A stretch of DNA of 64,000 nucleotides from Lentibacillus amyloliquefaciens (lineage in GTDB: Bacteria > Bacillota > Bacilli > Bacillales > Amphibacillaceae). The notes under the pieces are model-generated. The model saw nothing but the letters and a program-made list of their open reading frames with translations. It was not told the origin of the DNA and made no database searches. This document shows positions 55,789 to 64,000 of the stretch, piece by piece; position 1 is the first letter of the stretch; every line of letters starts with the position of its first letter. The stretch spans positions 496,001 to 560,000 of the forward strand of contig NZ_CP013862.1 of NCBI RefSeq assembly GCF_001307805.1, given 5' to 3'. The translations under genes were made by a program, and so were the position numbers.

Positions 55789-57654
55789 ATGGGAATCTTT
55801 CAAATGCCAGATGGACTTGCCAACAAAATAGCTGCGGGAGAAGTTGTTGAACGCCCGGCTTCCGTTGTTAAGGAACTGATAGAAAACAGTATTGATGCAG
55901 GCAGTACATGGATAAAAATGGAAGTTGAAGAAGCGGGATTAAAGCGAATAAAAGTGACTGATAATGGCCATGGCATGCCTGAAGATGATGCCGAACGCGC
56001 CTTTTTGCGCCATGCCACAAGCAAAATCCAAAACGAGACTGATTTATTCCGTGTGAATACATTGGGATTCCGTGGAGAAGCACTGGCAAGTATCGCAGCT
56101 GTAAGCAGATTGACAGTTAAAACATCCTTGGGAGAAAGTGCAGGCACATATTTGACCATTGAAGGCGGTGACGTAACTGCCCGGGAAAAAAGTGATGCAC
56201 GACAAGGCACTGAAATCATTGTTGAAGATTTATTTTTCAACACACCGGCGCGTTTAAAATATATGAAAACGATCCACACTGAGCTGGGGCATATCACGGA
56301 TCTCTTAAACCGTCTCGCTTTATCTCATCCGGAAATTCGGTTTGAGGCAATTCATAACGGCAAATCTCTGTTCAAGACGGCCGGAACCGGTGATCTGCTT
56401 CAAGTTATCAGTCAGGTTTATGGTATGAGTGTCGCAAGAAAAATGCTGCAGGTTAAGCATGAAACGCTGGATTTTTCCATTGAAGGGTATATCGCGAAAC
56501 CAGAAGTCACAAGAGCTTCACGAAATTATATTTCGACGATTGTGAATGGAAGGTTTATAAAAAGTATGCAGTTGGCACAAGCCATAAACAGAGGTTACCA
56601 TACACTATTGCCGATAGGTCGCTCTCCCATCGTTGTTTTAAAAATAGACATGGATCCTATATTAGTTGATGTGAATGTTCATCCAACCAAGCTGGAAGTT
56701 CGTTTCAGCAAGGATAAAGCATTATTTGAGGCAATTGAAAATACTATCCGTGACGCATTTAAACGAACGTCTCTGATACCTGAGATGGAACAGAAATATT
56801 CTGGCAAAAAAAATGAAAGTGTTCAGGGCAACCTGCAGTTTGGCGAAGCAGAGCAAAAGTCATCCACACGGATGGACCATACGCCACAAGTGCACCTGAC
56901 ACAGGTAAATGAAAACACCCCTGATATCGGCCATAATGGGCTATCTCCGGAGTCTGATCAGAAAAGGAGCAGAGATTACCCGATACAACAAACTGAGAAC
57001 CCGGCTTATGACTCATTTGAAATGCCGGTAACTGATTACGATTCACAAACTGAAATCGAAAATCCGGGGGAACGTGTGCCTGTCATGTATCCGATTGGTC
57101 AGCTTCAAGGGACCTACATTTTAGCGCAGAATGAAAATGGCTTTTATATGGTTGATCAACATGCAGCACAAGAAAGGATAAAATTTGAACGATTCAGGAA
57201 AAAACTGGGCCAGACAGAAAATGAGCTGCAGGAGTTATTGATCCCATTAACATTTGATTTTTCCAAACAGGAATCGATTTTTATTGATCATCATGGTCAG
57301 GAGCTTGAAAAAGTTGGTCTGTTTTTTGAACCATTCGGCAATCAGACGTATATCATCCGCTCTCATCCGAACTGGTTTCCGAAAGGCTTTGAAGAAGAAG
57401 TAATCAGGGAAATGATTGAACAAATCATGAAGGATGAAAAAGTTGATGTCGAAAGAATCAGAGAAGATGCGGCTGCCCTCATGTCATGCAAACGGTCAAT
57501 AAAAGCCAACCATCATTTGAATAACGATGATATGTTCACGTTGCTGCAAGCCCTGCGGAAATGCTCCGATCCTTTCACATGTCCGCACGGGCGTCCGGTT
57601 ATCGTTCACTTTTCTTCCTATGAATTGGAAAAGATGTTTAAGCGGGTCATGTAA
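55789..57654 (+). CDS. mutL: DNA mismatch repair protein MutL
   Basis: A 621-residue GHKL ATPase and endonuclease. The N-terminal domain has [26 protein letters not shown] and GFRGEAL. The C-terminal domain has the metal motif [12 protein letters not shown], so it is the endonucleolytic type found in bacteria without MutH, with a CPHGRP zinc-site segment near the end. A variable linker of about 90 residues joins them. The start is ATG 55789 with GGAAAGGA at 55773-55780; the longer frame begins inside mutS. Confidence 0.95.
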   Translation: MGIFQMPDGLANKIAAGEVVERPASVVKELIENSIDAGSTWIKMEVEEAGLKRIKVTDNGHGMPEDDAERAFLRHATSKIQNETDLFRVNTLGFRGEALASIAAVSRLTVKTSLGESAGTYLTIEGGDVTAREKSDARQGTEIIVEDLFFNTPARLKYMKTIHTELGHITDLLNRLALSHPEIRFEAIHNGKSLFKTAGTGDLLQVISQVYGMSVARKMLQVKHETLDFSIEGYIAKPEVTRASRNYISTIVNGRFIKSMQLAQAINRGYHTLLPIGRSPIVVLKIDMDPILVDVNVHPTKLEVRFSKDKALFEAIENTIRDAFKRTSLIPEMEQKYSGKKNESVQGNLQFGEAEQKSSTRMDHTPQVHLTQVNENTPDIGHNGLSPESDQKRSRDYPIQQTENPAYDSFEMPVTDYDSQTEIENPGERVPVMYPIGQLQGTYILAQNENGFYMVDQHAAQERIKFERFRKKLGQTENELQELLIPLTFDFSKQESIFIDHHGQELEKVGLFFEPFGNQTYIIRSHPNWFPKGFEEEVIREMIEQIMKDEKVDVERIREDAAALMSCKRSIKANHHLNNDDMFTLLQALRKCSDPFTCPHGRPVIVHFSSYELEKMFKRVM

Positions 57655-57662
57655 TTAATTAA

Positions 57663-57703
57663 GCGCCGAAACCCTAATACGAAAGGGGATAGGCGCGTTT
57701 TTT
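57663..57703 (+). terminator. mutL terminator
   Basis: GCGCC (57663-57667) pairs with GGCGC (57692-57696), with an inner CCC/GGGG pairing, followed by G and six T's. It lies at the boundary with the prophage. Confidence 0.75.
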
Positions 57704-57709
57704 AATCAG

Positions 57710-57731
57710 TATGACCACAATATGACCACAA
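57710..57731. repeat. tandem 11-bp repeats near the integration end
   Basis: TATGACCACAA occurs twice head to tail (57710-57720, 57721-57731), between the mutL terminator and the integrase stop. They may be integrase arm-binding sites, or part of the left attachment site. Confidence 0.6.
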
Positions 57732-57737
57732 TCCTTG

Positions 57738-58889
57738 CTAAATGTCATTTTTGAAGGCATCTTCAAATCGGTTTGCTGAATCTTTTTGCATATTTGGGGT
57801 TACATGACTATATTTATCCATGGTCGTTTGGATATTGGTATGACCAAGACGCTCTGACACTATTTTTGGATGCTCACCCAGTTTCAGCATAATTGTTGCG
57901 TGTGTATGTCTTAAGTCATGAAATCGGATTCGCTTTGTTCCGGCCTTTTTGACATCGTATAGAAATAGCTTATGCACTGTATTTGGATTTAATGGTGATC
58001 CTGCAGAAGGGCTAATAATAAAATGAGAATCACTTAAATGGCTTCCGGTCAATAACATATTCTCCTTTTGATATGTCTGGTATTTCTGAAGTTCACTTAA
58101 AACCTCATCTGAAATGGATATAGACCGGATGGAATGCAATGTTTTAGGTTCGTGAGTAACAGTGCCTTTACCCGGAACATAATATAATGATCTTGATATG
58201 CTTATTGTACTATTTTTAAAATTAACATCAGACCATTTTAACCCAAGTAGTTCACCGCGTCTCATGCCGGTAAAAATGGCTAAAAAATAGAGCATGTATT
58301 TATGCCGCTTGGCATTTTCTTTAGTATAATCTAGAAAGGCTTTACACTCATCAACACTCCATGTGTCCATTTGTTTCCGCTTCCGAGATGGGGGAGAAAC
58401 TTTTAATACTGGATTATTCTTAATGTACCCCCACGTTACGGCAGCATCTAATGAGTGTTTCATTATAGTGTGTAGATAGTTTATATATTCTGGAGTAATA
58501 CCTTCTTCTGATAACTCATTATAATATTTGAGAAGCATTGGTGGTTTTATTTCTTTGATTCGGATAAATCCAAACTTTGGAATTATCCTTGAATATATGG
58601 CACTGGTATATCCTTTGTAGGTAGACTGCCTAACGTTTTGTTTTGCATAAACCTCAAGCCATTCGGTCAAAAAGTCGTTTAAAGTTATTTTATTTTCTTC
58701 GATGTATTCATCAGTGTCTAACTCCTGAATAATTTTAGTGGCCGCCAATTCAGCTTCTTTTGATGTGTTGAAGCCTCTTCTCGTAATTTGTTTTCTTTTT
58801 CCAGTTGAAGGATCTATTCCTCTGTCAATCGTAAATGCCCATGTATATCCTTTTTTATTTTTTGCCTTTACTTTTCGATAGTATGCCAT
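57738..58889 (-). CDS. int: phage integrase, tyrosine recombinase
   Basis: A 383-residue site-specific recombinase. An N-terminal arm-binding segment (KKGYTWAFTIDRGID) and SAM-like core-binding domain (about 60-150) precede the catalytic domain. The conserved residues are Arg in TGMRRGELLGLKW (about 210), HDLRHTH (about 319), the HTN histidine and the nucleophile Tyr in MDKYSHV (about 362). GGAGGCG precedes ATG 58889 on the minus strand. It follows the ImmA gene on the same strand by 68 bases, so both can share an SOS-responsive transcript. Confidence 0.93.
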   Translation of the reverse strand: MAYYRKVKAKNKKGYTWAFTIDRGIDPSTGKRKQITRRGFNTSKEAELAATKIIQELDTDEYIEENKITLNDFLTEWLEVYAKQNVRQSTYKGYTSAIYSRIIPKFGFIRIKEIKPPMLLKYYNELSEEGITPEYINYLHTIMKHSLDAAVTWGYIKNNPVLKVSPPSRKRKQMDTWSVDECKAFLDYTKENAKRHKYMLYFLAIFTGMRRGELLGLKWSDVNFKNSTISISRSLYYVPGKGTVTHEPKTLHSIRSISISDEVLSELQKYQTYQKENMLLTGSHLSDSHFIISPSAGSPLNPNTVHKLFLYDVKKAGTKRIRFHDLRHTHATIMLKLGEHPKIVSERLGHTNIQTTMDKYSHVTPNMQKDSANRFEDAFKNDI

Positions 58890-58957
58890 AACTTACGCCT
58901 CCAAAAAATATATATCTTCAAGTATAAATCAACCTACTGTAGTAAATATTTTTGAAA

Positions 58958-59617
58958 TTACCATTGGCTAATATCTTCTTTATATTTTATCTGAGCAATT
59001 ATGTCTTGAATTTCATCATCGGTAGCACCATTCTTTTTAAATTCTTCAATAAGTTCTTTGAAATCGGGTTGCTCATAAAAGGGCAAATCACCGTATATAT
59101 CAATTTCACCAGGGCTATAATCTTCTGTAGATTCATTGCCTTTTAAAAGTTCCTCAAAAAATAGCTCTCCGGTTATCTGTCTTTCATAGTGCAAGAGACG
59201 TTCATCCGCAAAGTCATGAGTAACGCCAAATCTTTCAGCAATCAAGTTTACAGCCTGATTTCGGTACTTAGGCATACTGAGTTCTAAAAGCATAAATGTT
59301 GGTACTGTGAAGTGCAGCGCAAAATTTCTTGCTTTAGCTTCTTGCATATGGCGAAAATCCTCCGGCATACCTAATTGGACACCAACATGTTGTAGCACAT
59401 GACCTAATTCGTGTGTAAAAACTTCACGCTGCTTGCATTTATTTTGAAGGGGATCAATGAAAATGATCCCATCCGCTGATAGCGGTATCTTTTGATAACA
59501 GATGCTGATACCTAATCTTGTAGCAATGTCTTCTATCGAATGTTTAGGTTCCTTAATCCCAATTCTCCAGTATAGTTTTTGAATGGAATCTTCTAATGGA
59601 GTAGTGATGTACTTCAA
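58958..59617 (-). CDS. ImmA/IrrE-family metallopeptidase
   Basis: A 219-residue zinc peptidase. HELGHVLQH (near residue 88) supplies the HExxH zinc motif. Relatives such as ImmA of ICEBs1 cut the element's repressor and so trigger induction after DNA damage. The start is TTG 59617 after GGGGGGA. Its promoter region carries a LexA-type box (59639-59652) and a 13-bp inverted repeat, described separately. The repressor it would cleave is encoded 220 bases upstream on the same strand. Confidence 0.88.
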   Translation of the reverse strand: MKYITTPLEDSIQKLYWRIGIKEPKHSIEDIATRLGISICYQKIPLSADGIIFIDPLQNKCKQREVFTHELGHVLQHVGVQLGMPEDFRHMQEAKARNFALHFTVPTFMLLELSMPKYRNQAVNLIAERFGVTHDFADERLLHYERQITGELFFEELLKGNESTEDYSPGEIDIYGDLPFYEQPDFKELIEEFKKNGATDDEIQDIIAQIKYKEDISQW

Positions 59618-59638
59618 ACTATCCCCCCTTCATGGATT

Positions 59639-59698
59639 AGAACGTATGTTCTGTTTAATTGTATTATAAATGGTGTACAAATAGATGTACACCATTTA
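59639..59698 (-). promoter_or_regulatory. immA promoter with LexA (SOS) box and inverted repeat
   Basis: On the minus strand, TGTACA (59686-59691) and TATAAT (59663-59668) are 17 bases apart. Just downstream, AGAACGTATGTTCT (59639-59652) fits the Bacillus LexA box GAAC-N4-GTTC exactly. The perfect 13-bp inverted repeat TAAATGGTGTACA/TGTACACCATTTA (59667-59698, loop AATAGA) spans the -35 to -10 interval and could bind a second regulator. Confidence 0.7.
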
Positions 59699-59730
59699 CA
59701 TAATTTTTTATGAATTCACCCGATTATCTT

Positions 59731-59746
59731 TACAGATTAATCTGTA
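59731..59746. repeat. 16-bp perfect palindrome between repressor and immA
   Basis: TACAGATTAATCTGTA is self-complementary. It lies 90 bases after the repressor stop. It is a possible regulator site with no assigned protein. Confidence 0.6.
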
Positions 59747-59837
59747 GTAAGCAGGGCGTTTAATATTTCCATGTTATTAATATCTTGTATATTTAAAAAG
59801 CACATCAGTGTCATATGGTGTGCGTTCATGAGTGATA

Positions 59838-60242
59838 TTATTGCTTATCCTCTTTCTTTTTACGTTGCCTAGCCTTATATAGCGTATATTCAAGGTGATG
59901 TCTAATGTCTTCAACATCCTCTGGGCTAAGGTTTTTCAAATCATCTATATTGTGGAAGAATAAATCCTCGATCTCAAGGTCTTCAACAATTTCCTTAATA
60001 GCAGCTAGAGAGTCGAAGTCATCGTAACCTTTTTTTTGATCGCTATCTCCTAATAGAAAAGGGCGGGAAACTCCAAAGAAATCTGCAATTTGTTGCAGAG
60101 TATCATAATCAGGCTTTCGCTCATTTCTCTCGTACATTCCGATTGAACTTTTACTCATATTTAATTTTTCGGCTAACTCTTCTTGTTTTAAACCCATCTC
60201 ACGACGAAGTTCTCTGATGCGCGGACCGACTATCTTTTTCAT
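59838..60242 (-). CDS. phage CI-like repressor (Xre family)
   Basis: A 134-residue protein with an N-terminal Xre helix-turn-helix (IRELRREMGLKQEELAEKLN, about residues 8-27, then SKSSIGMYERNERKPD). A helical C-terminal part has no protease motif, which suits regulation by an external ImmA-type protease. Four in-frame starts are stacked (GTG 60251, ATG 60248, 60245, 60242); AGGTG at 60249-60253 favours 60242. Divergent from the Cro-like gene, with several operator-like dyads between them. Confidence 0.88.
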   Translation of the reverse strand: MKKIVGPRIRELRREMGLKQEELAEKLNMSKSSIGMYERNERKPDYDTLQQIADFFGVSRPFLLGDSDQKKGYDDFDSLAAIKEIVEDLEIEDLFFHNIDDLKNLSPEDVEDIRHHLEYTLYKARQRKKKEDKQ

Positions 60243-60263
60243 CATCATCACCTATTTAGATTT

Positions 60264-60360
60264 TAACACAAATCGTGTTAATAAATATCATAATTCACAA
60301 AATGTGTTTAATGTGTTTACAAACTACAAAACGTGTCCTATAATGGATTCACCAGGACAC
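60264..60360. promoter_or_regulatory. prophage divergent operator-promoter region
   Basis: TAACAC-N5-GTGTTA (60264-60280) is a perfect dyad. CACAAAATGTG (60296-60306) and ACAAAACGTGT (60326-60336) are related half-palindromes, and GTGTCC/GGACAC (60333-60338, 60355-60360) is an inverted pair. A strong rightward promoter TTTACA (60316-60321), 17 bases, TATAAT (60339-60344) sits among them. This is the layout of a lysis-lysogeny switch with ACAC/GTGT half-sites. Confidence 0.75.
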
Positions 60361-60388
60361 AAAAAGTGGTTTAAAGGGAGGTGCACTG

Positions 60389-60613
60389 ATGAATAAAAAA
60401 ATTATTGCAAAACGATTAAAAGACTTCCGTGGCGGCAAAAACCGGGAAAATGTAGCTGAATTGCTAGGAATAAGTATTTCGGCTTTACAAATGTATGAGA
60501 CTGCACAACGTATTCCACAAGATGATATAAAATTAAAAATCGCAAAACTATATGGAGTGTCAGTTCAAGAAATATTTTTTAGTGAACAGGAATACAATAT
60601 GTGTCCTAAGTAA
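60389..60613 (+). CDS. Cro-like helix-turn-helix protein
   Basis: A 74-residue Xre-type DNA-binding protein (RLKDFRGGKNRENVAELLGI then SISALQMYETAQRIPQ). Its position as the first rightward gene opposite the repressor makes it the likely Cro analogue. GGGAGGTG precedes ATG 60389. Confidence 0.85.
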   Translation: MNKKIIAKRLKDFRGGKNRENVAELLGISISALQMYETAQRIPQDDIKLKIAKLYGVSVQEIFFSEQEYNMCPK

Positions 60614-60631
60614 TATCTGGGAGGTAATCTA

Positions 60632-60949
60632 ATGTTTCAATTTCAAATAGACGAAAACACCATGGACCAAATCGCTGATAATATTGCAACTCAGGCATTT
60701 GAAAAATTCAGCAAAAAAATTGATGGCTATATGAACTTGCCAGTTGTGCTTAACCGAGAGCAACTCAAGGACGTTCTAGATATTAAGAACAATAAGGTAT
60801 CGGAGCTATTAAACAGGGAAGATTTCCCTGTGTTGCGTGATACCGGTCGTCCCAAAATCCCATCGAAGCAGCTTCTTGTTTGGATTGACCAGAATACTGA
60901 ATGGGTCGGAGTAAACACAGGTCAAAATTCTATATTCAAAGTCGGTTGA
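60632..60949 (+). CDS. phage DNA-binding protein, excisionase-like
   Basis: A 105-residue early protein. The C-terminal half (VLNREQLKDVLDIKNNKVSE and DTGRPKIPSKQLLVWI) reads like the short winged-helix of excisionase/MerR-type proteins found in phage early operons. GGGAGGT precedes ATG 60632. A role in excision or regulation is inferred from position. Confidence 0.6.
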   Translation: MFQFQIDENTMDQIADNIATQAFEKFSKKIDGYMNLPVVLNREQLKDVLDIKNNKVSELLNREDFPVLRDTGRPKIPSKQLLVWIDQNTEWVGVNTGQNSIFKVG

Positions 60950-61016
60950 TTCTAACATACTACGATTCTAGTTTGTATAAATTTAATAAATTACTATAAA
61001 AGAGGAGATTTTGAAG

Positions 61017-61532
61017 ATGAAAGTTGGAAACTCATTAAAAGAATTAAGGGGGAGGAAAGGCCTATCACAAGAAAATATGGCCAAAGACATCTTTATCAGT
61101 CAGCAGCTTTACTCAGGTTTAGAATCTAACAAAACCAGTATGAGTGAAGATTTGGTTAGGGACAGCGTTCATAATTACAATGATGCCAAATACGGCTTTG
61201 AAATAGCACGTCAGACAGCAAGGGATTACATAACTCCCATTGCAGACAGTGGAAAGGCAATAGAATGGCATCGGTTAGCTTTGGCAGAGTTTTTTATTAA
61301 CGAATCTGCAGAGGCCATTGAATATTTTAAAAAAGTAAGTCTGGTTAAATCACCAGAATTTGTTGATGATACTGAACTGACTCAGGTTAAGGAAGGTGTT
61401 AAAGAATTACTGGATGTGCAACTAATTGTCAATTCATTATTATCTTGTCTCGAGCAAGAATACAACATTTCGATTCAGGTTTGTATGAAAAGTCGAATGC
61501 CAACATGGCGAGATAAGGAGTGGATTAGATGA
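61017..61532 (+). CDS. helix-turn-helix phage protein
   Basis: A 171-residue protein with an N-terminal Xre-type helix-turn-helix (SLKELRGRKGLSQENMAKDI, about 5-24) and a helical C-terminal region with two clustered cysteines. The start is ATG 61017 with AGAGGAG upstream (61001-61007), rather than the TTG at 61011. It resembles small regulators between the cro and replication genes of Bacillus phages. Function otherwise unknown. Confidence 0.65.
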   Translation: MKVGNSLKELRGRKGLSQENMAKDIFISQQLYSGLESNKTSMSEDLVRDSVHNYNDAKYGFEIARQTARDYITPIADSGKAIEWHRLALAEFFINESAEAIEYFKKVSLVKSPEFVDDTELTQVKEGVKELLDVQLIVNSLLSCLEQEYNISIQVCMKSRMPTWRDKEWIR

Positions 61533-61553
61533 TTACAAAAAGGGGAGAGGATA

Positions 61554-62348
61554 ATGCAAGATCTGAAATGGATTAAATTAGATATATCGATGTTTGAAGA
61601 TGAAAAAATAAAACTGATAGAGCAGATGCCAGAGGCAGATACTATTTTGGTTATTTGGGTGAAATTACTGGCACAAGCAGGCAAAACCAATGCAAATGGC
61701 TATATTTATCTAAATGAAAATATTCCATACACGGAAGAAATGCTTGCTACGATATTTGATAGGCCAGTAAATACTGTACGGCTTGCATTAAAGACTTTAC
61801 GTGAATTTGGCATGATTCACATTGACGAAGATTCCTTTATTCACATTGCAAATTGGGAAAAACACCAAAATGTTGAAGGGATGGATAGAGTGAAGCAGCA
61901 GAATAAATTAAGAAAGCAAAGGCAAAGGGAGCGTGAGAAGGCTAAACAAATTGAACAAAAACCCAAAAATGTGACGTCACGTGACAATCACGCAACAGAA
62001 CAAGAACAAGAGAGAAGAAAGAAGAAAGAAGACAAAGAACAAGAACAACAACAGACGTCAGCAATCCTTCAATTTTGGGATGGTAACGGATTCGGGTTGA
62101 ATAATATTCAGGGAAAAAACCAGTTGTTGTCGTGGTTGGACGATTCATCATTTAAGCAACCTGAAAAAATGATACTCAAGGCTATGGAGATAGCATGTGC
62201 CAATAATAAAAGACAGTTGAATTACATTGAGGGGATTCTCCGAAACTGGGAAAACCAATCGCTATTGACACTGGAAGAAATCGAGGACAGCAAAAAAGAA
62301 CATAAGAAACAAGCTGCTGCGAATGATGGTTATAATTATGGATTTTAG
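61554..62348 (+). CDS. phage replisome organiser (DnaD-like)
   Basis: A 264-residue replication initiator. The N-terminal winged helix (WIKLDISMFEDEKIKLIEQM, IFDRPVNTVRLALKTL) matches phage replisome-organiser N-domains. A charged, low-complexity Glu/Gln/Lys linker (about 118-165) follows, then a DnaD-like C-terminal helix domain (about 180-245). It binds the phage origin and, with the next gene product, recruits the host helicase. The origin may be within the linker DNA, as in related phages, but I see no clear iterons. Confidence 0.85.
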   Translation: MQDLKWIKLDISMFEDEKIKLIEQMPEADTILVIWVKLLAQAGKTNANGYIYLNENIPYTEEMLATIFDRPVNTVRLALKTLREFGMIHIDEDSFIHIANWEKHQNVEGMDRVKQQNKLRKQRQREREKAKQIEQKPKNVTSRDNHATEQEQERRKKKEDKEQEQQQTSAILQFWDGNGFGLNNIQGKNQLLSWLDDSSFKQPEKMILKAMEIACANNKRQLNYIEGILRNWENQSLLTLEEIEDSKKEHKKQAAANDGYNYGF

Positions 62349-62359
62349 GGGGCTTCCTG

Positions 62360-63139
62360 ATGGAAAGTGTTAAACAGCATATAAAGAGTCCAGAACAAAA
62401 ACGACTTCAAACGTTTATGTGTGATGGTTGCCATCAGCATGTGTCGCAAACATTATTGATCATCCCTTCAGGACCACGTGAAGGGGAGCAAGTCATAGCA
62501 AATTACGGATGCAGATGTGAAGATATCAAACTGGCAAAGGCAGCTGAACAAAAATATATTCAGCTCAAACATCGTAAGCTGATGGCCAGCTTTAATTATT
62601 ATTCGCTGATAAATGACTCGCTGAAAGAAGCAACATTCGATAACTTTGATTCACTCGACAGCAACTTAAAGCGGGCTAAAGAAAAGGCATTGGCGTATAG
62701 CCATTCATTTGATCGCAAACAGAATCTTTTATTGACAGGCGATTATGGAACAGGCAAAAGTCATCTTTCGGTTTCGATAACGAAAGCGTTGATGAAAAGA
62801 GACTATGAATGCTTGTTTCTCTCACTTCCAAAACTGCTTACTAAAATTAAGGGGACCTATAATACAAAAGGCGTCACAGAAGATGAGCTGCTAAACGTTA
62901 TTCAACGTGTGGACTTATTAGTGCTGGACGATATTGGGGCGGAACAACAAACAGAATGGTCTACGTCTAAACTTTTCGAGATACTGGATGATCGCTCAGG
63001 TAAAGCAACCGTTTATACGACCAATTTAAGCAGTGATGACCTTAAAGAACGGGTCAATGAACGGAATTTCTCAAGAATGATGGACAATACAAACGTTATC
63101 GTTATGAATGGTTCAGATTACAGAAGGAGGAATTTTTGA
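62360..63139 (+). CDS. DnaC/DnaI-like helicase loader
   Basis: A 259-residue AAA+ ATPase. An N-terminal zinc-finger-like set (CDGCHQH and GCRCED, about residues 21-57) precedes Walker A GDYGTGKSHL near 131-140 and Walker B LLVLDDIGAE near 192-201. Such proteins load the replicative helicase at the phage origin. It starts 12 bases after the replisome organiser, forming the replication module. Confidence 0.88.
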   Translation: MESVKQHIKSPEQKRLQTFMCDGCHQHVSQTLLIIPSGPREGEQVIANYGCRCEDIKLAKAAEQKYIQLKHRKLMASFNYYSLINDSLKEATFDNFDSLDSNLKRAKEKALAYSHSFDRKQNLLLTGDYGTGKSHLSVSITKALMKRDYECLFLSLPKLLTKIKGTYNTKGVTEDELLNVIQRVDLLVLDDIGAEQQTEWSTSKLFEILDDRSGKATVYTTNLSSDDLKERVNERNFSRMMDNTNVIVMNGSDYRRRNF

Positions 63140-63140
63140 G

Positions 63141-63323
63141 ATGTGGAATGGTATGAAAAGCGTGATGGTGTTTGACCCGAAGGATAGCCAAGTGGAGACT
63201 GACAGGAAATGGCGGGAATGGATGCAACATAAAAGCTCCGTTGGTGACAAATATGTACCAACGGCAGCTGAAACAAGAAAATACCTTAATGAACTGGAAA
63301 ACAGAAAACAACGATACGCCTAA
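63141..63323 (+). CDS. small phage protein, 60 residues
   Basis: The start is ATG 63141 with GAAGGAGG at 63123-63130; the longer frame begins inside the loader gene. A charged, tryptophan-containing protein with no family I recognise. It directly follows the helicase loader stop. Confidence 0.55.
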   Translation: MWNGMKSVMVFDPKDSQVETDRKWREWMQHKSSVGDKYVPTAAETRKYLNELENRKQRYA

Positions 63324-63423
63324 ATATCAAACTTTCTGATGTCCATTAAGATATCTTCAATTATACCATGGTTAGCTCATATGTGAAATCGTCAAATAAA
63401 TAGCCTAATCGAGGAGGGCTAAG

Positions 63424-63645
63424 ATGCAAGTCATTAACAAACGTGATGAAGGAAAGACCGTGATTGAAGCTGGATATTCTGAAGCCCATCTTATTTCCGA
63501 GGCATTAACTATGTATCGTTTATGGTTGGAGACGTTGCATGGAAGGAACAGCGAGGAAGAAATGCTGATAGGGGCGTTAAGGCATACAATCATGAATCCA
63601 ACGGTGGAACGTGTAACGAAATGGAAGGAAAATCACGATGAGTGA
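63424..63645 (+). CDS. hypothetical phage protein, 73 residues
   Basis: GAGGAGGG precedes ATG 63424. Helical, acidic (YSEAHLISEALTMYRLWLET), no recognised domain. It overlaps the next gene by 8 bases, which supports both being real. Confidence 0.6.
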   Translation: MQVINKRDEGKTVIEAGYSEAHLISEALTMYRLWLETLHGRNSEEEMLIGALRHTIMNPTVERVTKWKENHDE

Positions 63646-63895
63646 CTACACAATCCAGCAATTAAACGTTTATGAATACCTGGGAAAAGCGTGTGATCCT
63701 TTATTTAATGCGATTTGCCATATGCGACAAGGTTCTTCTAAGTATATTCCAGAAATTAAAGTGACGCTCATAAAAAATCGACATGGCCTGTACGAAATGG
63801 CCTCTGAATCTAACCATGAATGCTATTCAAATAAAGAAGATTTATATGAGTGTGTCAGTGAGATTTTAAATTATAGCTCATTAAGGGGGATTTAA
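63638..63895 (+). CDS. hypothetical phage protein, 85 residues
   Basis: It starts at ATG 63638 inside the end of the preceding gene. No recognised domain; three cysteines are spread without a zinc pattern. It is part of the compact early operon. Confidence 0.55.
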   Translation: MSDYTIQQLNVYEYLGKACDPLFNAICHMRQGSSKYIPEIKVTLIKNRHGLYEMASESNHECYSNKEDLYECVSEILNYSSLRGI

Positions 63896-63897
63896 TC

Positions 63898-64000
63898 GTG
63901 TCTCAAATTGTTCAAGCATACATGAAACAGGAATGGGATTATTATGATATGAACCTGGCTAAAGCTTTAGAAGCTGTCGAACAAGATGATTTGGAACATG
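63898..64000 (+). CDS. hypothetical phage protein, N-terminal part (runs off the window)
   Basis: GTG 63898 follows AAGGGGG (63883-63889) at good spacing, and the frame (SQIVQAYMKQEWDYYDMNLA) is open to the window end, giving 34 codons. Too short for a family call. Confidence 0.5.
   Translation, partial: MSQIVQAYMKQEWDYYDMNLAKALEAVEQDDLEH

Larger units (their letters stand above)
57706..64000. mobile_element. left end of a prophage or integrative element inserted after mutL
   Basis: An integrase reading outward toward mutL, an ImmA-type protease, a CI-like repressor, a divergent Cro-like gene and phage replication genes form a typical temperate-phage early module. The right end is outside the window, so the attachment core cannot be found by comparison. 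ICE or phage cannot be told apart here, though the replisome-organiser and DnaC-type genes favour a siphophage-like prophage. Confidence 0.9.

Noticed and set aside
1..64000. CRISPR array
   Set aside because: No regularly spaced direct repeats with unique spacers were seen. Repeats found are palindromic or tandem pairs.

Overview
The window looks like chromosomal DNA of a spore-forming, probably halotolerant member of the Bacillaceae (Virgibacillus/Oceanobacillus/Lentibacillus type). The evidence is the gene order asd-dapG-dapA-tepA-ylzJ-spoIIIE ... ymfF-ymfH-ymfI-ymfJ-ymfK-ymfM-pgsA-cinA-recA-rny-ymdB-spoVS-miaB-ricA-cotE-mutS-mutL, which follows the Bacillus subtilis order closely, together with low GC and strong AGGAGG-type ribosome binding sites with frequent GTG and TTG starts. 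No species call is possible from this alone.

Region 1 (1-17270) is a catabolic accessory cluster. It opens inside an FAD-linked oxidase, then has a zinc alcohol/polyol dehydrogenase, an FGGY sugar kinase, and a lyase/aldehyde dehydrogenase/SDR trio. A LacI-type regulator follows, with its own promoter and operator, then a mandelate racemase-type enolase. A second, paralogous aldehyde dehydrogenase/lyase/SDR trio comes next (its lyase is broken by one in-frame stop), and last a TRAP dicarboxylate-type transporter. The logic is: TRAP uptake of an acid, dehydration or racemisation by the enolase, then lyase and NAD-dependent oxidations. The substrate cannot be read from sequence.

Region 2 (17270-24500) is a gene-poor island: a decayed aldehyde dehydrogenase fragment, an IS91-like (HUH, two-tyrosine) transposase overlapping a small zinc-ribbon ORF, then a hairpin-dense, tRNA-like segment that I suggest encodes a large structured RNA. 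It also holds an unknown small minus-strand gene, a predicted PD-(D/E)XK-type nuclease-like protein, decayed sequence and a perfect 52-bp palindrome. It abuts asd, where B. subtilis has the dipicolinate synthase genes.

Region 3 (24500-57700) is core: lysine/diaminopimelate synthesis, chromosome translocation and sporulation, a GntR-regulated nucleoside-type BMP/ABC transporter, M16 peptidases and EF-P modification, phospholipid synthesis, competence and recombination (cinA, recA), RNase Y and its partners, spoVS, tRNA modification, spore coat and mismatch repair. dapA is flanked by inverted copies of an interspersed palindromic repeat. Two genes (tepA and ymfF) carry single-base frameshifts in short homopolymers. 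tdh, kbl and pbpX, present here in B. subtilis, are absent.

Region 4 (57700-64000) is the left end of a prophage or integrative element inserted just after mutL. It has a tyrosine integrase and an ImmA-type protease on the minus strand, with a LexA-type SOS box at the immA promoter, then a CI-like repressor, an operator-rich divergent promoter region, a Cro-like protein and the early replication genes (replisome organiser, DnaC-like loader). It runs off the window end.
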